NCBI GenBank assembly: GCA_002389045.1
Contig: DGNS01000013.1
Span: 41,935 to 105,934 of the forward strand
DNA: 64,000 nucleotides
Reading direction: 5' to 3'
DNA from: Thiotrichaceae bacterium UBA4486
GTDB lineage: Bacteria; Pseudomonadota; Gammaproteobacteria; Eutrophobiales; Eutrophobiaceae
The translations under genes were made by a program, and so were the position numbers. The notes beneath the pieces are model-generated. The model searched no databases, was not told the DNA's origin, and was given only the letters and a program-made list of their open reading frames with translations. Shown here in pieces: positions 59,527-64,000 of the stretch; positions within the stretch are counted from its first letter, which is position 1; every line of letters begins with the position of its first letter.

Positions 59527-61236
59527 ATGCAGGAAATCCAGATCGAACTCCCTCTGCCTTTTCCGGAACTCTCCGGCGACCAGCCGCTGTTACCTGCGCG
59601 CATGGTCAACGAATACCAGTACTGTCCCCGTCTGGCCTATCTCGAATGGGTGCAGGGTGAATGGGCGGAATCATCCGATACAGTGCAGGGCCGCTATCAA
59701 CACCGGCGTGTGGACAAGCCCTCAGGCAAACTGCCGAAGCCGGAAGAGCTTGAGGAAGACGACAAGATCCATGCCCGTTCAATCACGTTGTCGTCAAACC
59801 GCCTGGGTGTTATCGCCAAACTGGATCTGATCGAGGTGGAGGAGGGCACCGTGACTCCCGTCGATTACAAGAAAGGCAAGCGCCCGCATGTGGCCAGGGG
59901 CGCCTATGATCCGGAACGTGTCCAATTGTGCCTGCAGGGTATGCTGCTGGAGGAACACGGTTATGAATGCAATGAAGGTGTTCTGTATTTCGCCGAATCA
60001 AAAGAACGTGTCACGATAAAGTTTGATGAAGAACTGCGTAATCTGACTGTATCGGCCATCAGTGGCATGCGGCTCATTGCCGAGGGTGGACAAATACCGC
60101 CGCCATTGGAAGACAGTCCCAAATGCCCGCGTTGTTCCTTGGTCGGGATCTGCCTGCCGGATGAAGTCAATTTTTTCCGCCATACCGAATCACCTCCGCG
60201 ACCGTTGGCAGTGGGCCGTGAGGAAGCCCTGCCACTGTATGTTCAGGCGAACAAGGCATCGGTTCGTAAGAAAGGCGACACCCTTGAAATCGCTGTTGAT
60301 GATAAAGCCGTCACACGGGCACGATTGATGGAGGTATCGCAGGTAGTGGTGATGGGTAATGTCTATATCACCACACCCACCTTGCATGAACTGATGCGCC
60401 GGGAAATTCCAATAACCTGGCATTCCTACGGCGGTTGGTTCCTGGGGCATAGCGTGGGTGTGGGGCACAAAAACGTGGAACTGCGTACGGCGCAATACCA
60501 GGCCAGCTTTGATGAGCAGGTTTGCCTGAATCTGGCCAGAGGTCTGGTGCGCGCCAAGATCCTTAATTGTCGAACCCTGTTACGGCGAAACTGGAAGACC
60601 AGTGATGACAACAAGACGCTGATTGGTGAATTACGGCGCAACGCGGATCAGGCGGCCCGGGTATCCTCGATTCCAGTTCTTCTGGGTGTGGAAGGCAATG
60701 CGGCGGCCGGGTATTTCGGTGCATTTAATAATCTGATTAAACAGCAAGACGACGAAACCGAATTTACTTTCGATTTCCAAACCAGGAACCGCAGGCCGCC
60801 AACGGACCCGATCAATGCCTTGTTGTCGTATGCTTATACGTTGCTCGTGAAAACCTGGACCGTCACTTTGACGGCTGTCGGCTTCGATGCCTATCGCGGT
60901 TTTTATCATCAGCCCCGCTATGGCAGGCCGGCGTTGGCGCTCGATATGATGGAACCCTTTCGGCCGCTGATTGCGGAGTCCGTTGTCCTCACGGCGATCA
61001 ACAACGGCGAGGTCAGGCCCAGTGATTTTATTTCCGCCGCAGGCAGCGTGAATCTGACCCCGGATGGTCGCAAACGATTTATCGCAACCTATGAGCGTCG
61101 TCTGAGCCAGGAGATCACACACCCATTGTTTGGTTATCGGCTCAGTTACCGGCGTTTGCTGGAATTGCAGGCGAGATTACTGGCCCGGTTCCTGTTAGGC
61201 GACATTATTGAGTATCCTCAATTGATAACCCGGTGA
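59527..61236 (+). CDS. cas4-cas1: Cas4-Cas1 fusion, spacer acquisition
   Basis: The 569-residue protein has an N-terminal Cas4 part: ARMVNEYQYCPRLAYLEW, KLDLIEVEEGTVTPVDYKKGKRP, ERVQLCLQGMLL, and the closing CPRCSLVGIC cluster Cys set. A Cas1 part follows from about residue 235 with GVEGNAAAGYF (metal Glu), RGFYHQPRYGRPALALDMMEPFRPL (His and Asp/Glu). The fusion is characteristic of type I-G and some I-U loci, where Cas4 selects and trims prespacers for Cas1-Cas2. The ribosome site ACACGGAGAAACTGG precedes the ATG at 59527. Confidence 0.93.
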   Translation: MQEIQIELPLPFPELSGDQPLLPARMVNEYQYCPRLAYLEWVQGEWAESSDTVQGRYQHRRVDKPSGKLPKPEELEEDDKIHARSITLSSNRLGVIAKLDLIEVEEGTVTPVDYKKGKRPHVARGAYDPERVQLCLQGMLLEEHGYECNEGVLYFAESKERVTIKFDEELRNLTVSAISGMRLIAEGGQIPPPLEDSPKCPRCSLVGICLPDEVNFFRHTESPPRPLAVGREEALPLYVQANKASVRKKGDTLEIAVDDKAVTRARLMEVSQVVVMGNVYITTPTLHELMRREIPITWHSYGGWFLGHSVGVGHKNVELRTAQYQASFDEQVCLNLARGLVRAKILNCRTLLRRNWKTSDDNKTLIGELRRNADQAARVSSIPVLLGVEGNAAAGYFGAFNNLIKQQDDETEFTFDFQTRNRRPPTDPINALLSYAYTLLVKTWTVTLTAVGFDAYRGFYHQPRYGRPALALDMMEPFRPLIAESVVLTAINNGEVRPSDFISAAGSVNLTPDGRKRFIATYERRLSQEITHPLFGYRLSYRRLLELQARLLARFLLGDIIEYPQLITR

Positions 61237-61242
61237 GCAGAC

Positions 61243-61533
61243 ATGACAGAGCATATTTACATCGTGGCGTACGATATCAGTGACCAGAAACGATGGCGCG
61301 CCATCTTCAAACTGATGAATGGATACGGTGAGTGGTTACAGCTATCGATTTTTCAATGCCGGCTTTCTGCAAAACGGCATGCCGAACTTACAGCCACACT
61401 TGACGAACTGATTCACCACCGCGAGGATCATGTACTATTATTGGATCTGGGACCTGCGGATTCGGTTGACCCACGGGTAACGAGTCTGGGTAAGGATTTT
61501 AATGCTGTCGCAAGAGAACCGGTAATCGTCTGA
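61243..61533 (+). CDS. cas2: CRISPR-associated Cas2
   Basis: The 96-residue protein has the Cas2 ferredoxin-like fold start IYIVAYDISDQKRWRAIFKLMNGYGEWLQLSIFQCRLS. The Asp of YDISD is the conserved residue, and the C-terminal LLLDLGPADSVD matches the family. It forms the Cas1-Cas2 integrase with the upstream fusion. It starts 6 bp after cas4-cas1 and the array leader begins right after its stop. Confidence 0.95.
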   Translation: MTEHIYIVAYDISDQKRWRAIFKLMNGYGEWLQLSIFQCRLSAKRHAELTATLDELIHHREDHVLLLDLGPADSVDPRVTSLGKDFNAVAREPVIV

Positions 61534-61739
61534 TTTTTTTTGCCGGTGGCAGGCGAGCACAGGGGTGATGACTGAAAACCCGGTGACCTCTCGTATTGTA
61601 AATGTTCTTTAACAATCAGATAATTAGGAGATGATTGATGATTATGGTAATCATCAAACCGGTCACTTTTGTGTTTTCTTGCCCAGGTCTCGCACTCCAG
61701 CCCGGAATGCGGCATGTGGCAAGGATCACAGGAGGAGCC
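61534..61739 (+). promoter_or_regulatory. CRISPR leader
   Basis: 206 bp between cas2 and the first repeat. It contains T-rich and AT-rich tracts (GATTTTTTTTGCC after cas2, TTCTTTAACAATCAGATAATTAGG at ~61604-61627) and no credible gene. Together with repeats ending in TTGAAGC on this strand, it places the array promoter and new-spacer end here. The promoter elements are not pinned down. Confidence 0.7.
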
Positions 61740-64000
61740 GTTTTCCGCAGCGTTACGCTGCGGCCTCATTGAAGCATGTTGTGTTTCGCGGCCATCTCGT
61801 TTTCGGCCTCGTTTTCCGCAGCGTTACGCTGCGGCCTCATTGAAGCTGAATATCTGTATGAATGGATTAATGAATGGCGTGAAGTTTTCCGCAGCGTTAC
61901 GCTGCGGCCTCATTGAAGCTATTACGCAGATCCCCGATATTACGCCGCGCGCCTCGTTTTCCGCAGCGTTACGCTGCGGCCTCATTGAAGCCAGCGTGGT
62001 GCCGGTGAGATCGAGTTCAACAGTCATGTTTTCCGCAGCGTTACGCTGCGGCCTCATTGAAGCGAATTCATCGCGCAACCGTTTGAAAAAATACCCCATG
62101 GTTTTCCGCAGCGTTACGCTGCGGCCTCATTGAAGCGCCGGATGAATATGCGAACGTGTGGGTGCAGCGATGGGTTTTCCGCAGCGTTACGCTGCGGCCT
62201 CATTGAAGCCACATGCTGGATGGCTACGAGGATGCCGAGCTGGTGGTTTTCCGCAGCGTTACGCTGCGGCCTCATTGAAGCTTGGATTCTTTATCCATTT
62301 CAACCTCGATATCGCGCGTTTTCCGCAGCGTTACGCTGCGGCCTCATTGAAGCGTGTTGCGTTTTCGCTGTCACTCCGCTGTATGTTTTGGTTTTCCGCA
62401 GCGTTACGCTGCGGCCTCATTGAAGCTATTCATGCCCCACCATGACGATTTCGCACCCACAAGTTTTCCGCAGCGTTACGCTGCGGCCTCATTGAAGCCG
62501 GTAATAGTCTGCCCATGATTCATTGCTCTTCGGTGTTTTCCGCAGCGTTACGCTGCGGCCTCATTGAAGCCGTTATGGAAAACACAACCATTTTCATAGG
62601 GGCGGAGTTTTCCGCAGCGTTACGCTGCGGCCTCATTGAAGCGGAGTGACAATCGCAGATTATTATCAAAATGAACTATGTTTTCCGCAGCGTTACGCTG
62701 CGGCCTCATTGAAGCAAAAGGCTGATTAGCCCGCGCCATTTCCATGTAGCAAGTTTTCCGCAGCGTTACGCTGCGGCCTCATTGAAGCATAAATTTTTCG
62801 CACTCAGACGGCGTAATTTTATTGTTTTCCGCAGCGTTACGCTGCGGCCTCATTGAAGCCGCTGGGCGCGGGTGTTCAATCGTCCACAATGGCGTTGTTT
62901 TCCGCAGCGTTACGCTGCGGCCTCATTGAAGCTACCAGATCCGCGACGTATTGCCTGACTGGTTGCGTTGTTTTCCGCAGCGTTACGCTGCGGCCTCATT
63001 GAAGCAATTTTGTGCCAATATTAATAGGTTTCATGGTTAAGTTTTCCGCAGCGTTACGCTGCGGCCTCATTGAAGCGGCGCTCTTCCTCTGTGAGCTGCC
63101 TCTGCCTCTCCGCGTTTTCCGCAGCGTTACGCTGCGGCCTCATTGAAGCTTGAATACTTGTTTTGTAAAAGCTGTAGCCTCTTGTGTTTTCCGCAGCGTT
63201 ACGCTGCGGCCTCATTGAAGCCTAGTAGTCCAGATACATTAGAATTTAACATTACTGGAGTTTTCCGCAGCGTTACGCTGCGGCCTCATTGAAGCCCTGA
63301 TCAGATTTCTATTCTAGCAAATTCGCTAAAAGTTTTCCGCAGCGTTACGCTGCGGCCTCATTGAAGCACGCAGGCGGCGTTCTCGGCCGGGGTCAGTTTG
63401 TCGGTTTTCCGCAGCGTTACGCTGCGGCCTCATTGAAGCTAAACTGGTTTGGTGTTCCACGCGAACCATTAGCTGTTTTCCGCAGCGTTACGCTGCGGCC
63501 TCATTGAAGCAGCCAAGTGGCCTCCGGGCAAGGAAAAACCCCCAGCTGTTTTCCGCAGCGTTACGCTGCGGCCTCATTGAAGCTGTCCCATCTGGCCCTG
63601 CAGGATCATGGGGAGGCCCGGTTTTCCGCAGCGTTACGCTGCGGCCTCATTGAAGCATTCTCCTGGCCAATCTTGCTGCTCAAAGACCTGAGAGTTTTCC
63701 GCAGCGTTACGCTGCGGCCTCATTGAAGCCTTTGAATACTTCATGAGTTTCTTCCACCACATACGTTTTCCGCAGCGTTACGCTGCGGCCTCATTGAAGC
63801 GACTGGCGCGATGACCCCAGAAAAGACAACGCCTGGGTTTTCCGCAGCGTTACGCTGCGGCCTCATTGAAGCGTGCGCGAGGAATTGATCCCGGTGGCCT
63901 GTCAGCCGGTTTTCCGCAGCGTTACGCTGCGGCCTCATTGAAGCTGGTGATACGCGCCTAACTCCTTGTTGGAATAAGGCTGTTTTCCGCAGCGTTACGC
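61740..64000 (+). CRISPR. CRISPR array, 31 full repeats plus one cut by window end
   Basis: The 36-nt repeat begins GTTTTCCGCAGCG and ends CCTCATTGAAGC, with a central perfect 8-bp stem CCGCAGCG/CGCTGCGG around TTA. Repeat starts run from 61740, 61811, 61884 ... to 63909. A 32nd repeat at 63982 is cut after 19 nt. Spacers number 31 and are 35-38 nt. All full repeats look identical, with no decayed copy. The array continues beyond the window. Orientation is + (leader and cas genes to the left). The small frames read through the array are repeat artefacts. Confidence 0.98.

Noticed and set aside
61669..62445. Several open frames through the CRISPR array (repeated FSAALRCGLIEA-type peptides)
   Set aside because: They are read-through of the 36-nt repeat, with spacers in frame by chance. 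No ribosome sites.

Overview
The window is chromosomal DNA of a free-living, motile gammaproteobacterium, probably of the Chromatiales or sulfur-oxidiser type. The main support is the syntenic block pyrG-kdsA-eno-ftsB-ispD-ispF, together with purL, a siroheme synthase CysG, a PomAB-type stator and a complete Rpf (DSF) quorum-sensing set. No taxonomic marker such as rRNA is present, so the placement is inferred from gene content. No tRNA or rRNA gene was seen.

Layout. 1-2.3 kb: the 3' end of dcd, interrupted by an HNH-type intein; a DUF1614 membrane protein; and a BrnT/BrnA-like toxin-antitoxin pair lying between two ~200-bp direct repeats that carry copies of the DUF1614 and dcd 3' ends. 2.3-5.3 kb (minus strand): motA-motB-pilZ, with an unusually long MotB. 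5.5-9.2 kb: cysG, then nsrR and a hemerythrin-like gene, each preceded by an AT-rich palindrome, then fdxA and msrB. 9.2-20.4 kb: a CigR/RcnB-like secreted protein, egtD, an AddB-like/AddA-like nuclease-helicase pair with a spermidine-synthase-like methyltransferase, a PilZ protein behind a probably frameshifted gene, and metY. 20.4-23.1 kb: a hairpin-rich intergenic region and two unassigned membrane/secreted proteins. 23.1-27.2 kb: fhs, a CLC chloride transporter and a short-repeat cluster. 27.2-32.5 kb: the pyrG-ispF housekeeping operon. 32.7-39.2 kb: rpfF, a fatty acid desaturase, rpfC, rpfG and smrA. 39.4-48.9 kb: purL, a secretin-N-domain protein with its partner, a WYL regulator, an amidohydrolase, a Na+/Ca2+ exchanger and a methyltransferase. 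49-51.3 kb: small orphan genes, a Tat-exported HIRAN protein and toxin-antitoxin genes.

51.4-64 kb: a complete type I-G (formerly I-U) CRISPR-Cas locus: cas3 with a C-terminal HD domain, csx17 (cas8g), csb1 (cas7g), csb2 (cas5-cas6), a cas4-cas1 fusion, cas2, a leader, and an array of 31 full repeats plus a 32nd cut by the window end. Between the effector and adaptation modules lie a DUF433 antitoxin gene, its frameshifted DUF5615 toxin gene, and a decayed, divergent second copy of the csb2 3' end. This arrangement suggests that the effector module was exchanged by recombination while the older adaptation module and array were kept. It is the most informative feature of the window.

How the parts work together. 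RpfF, RpfC and RpfG should form a DSF synthesis, sensing and c-di-GMP-degradation circuit. The two PilZ proteins, one of them in the stator operon, are candidate c-di-GMP outputs on motility. NsrR and the hemerythrin protein form a likely nitric-oxide response unit.
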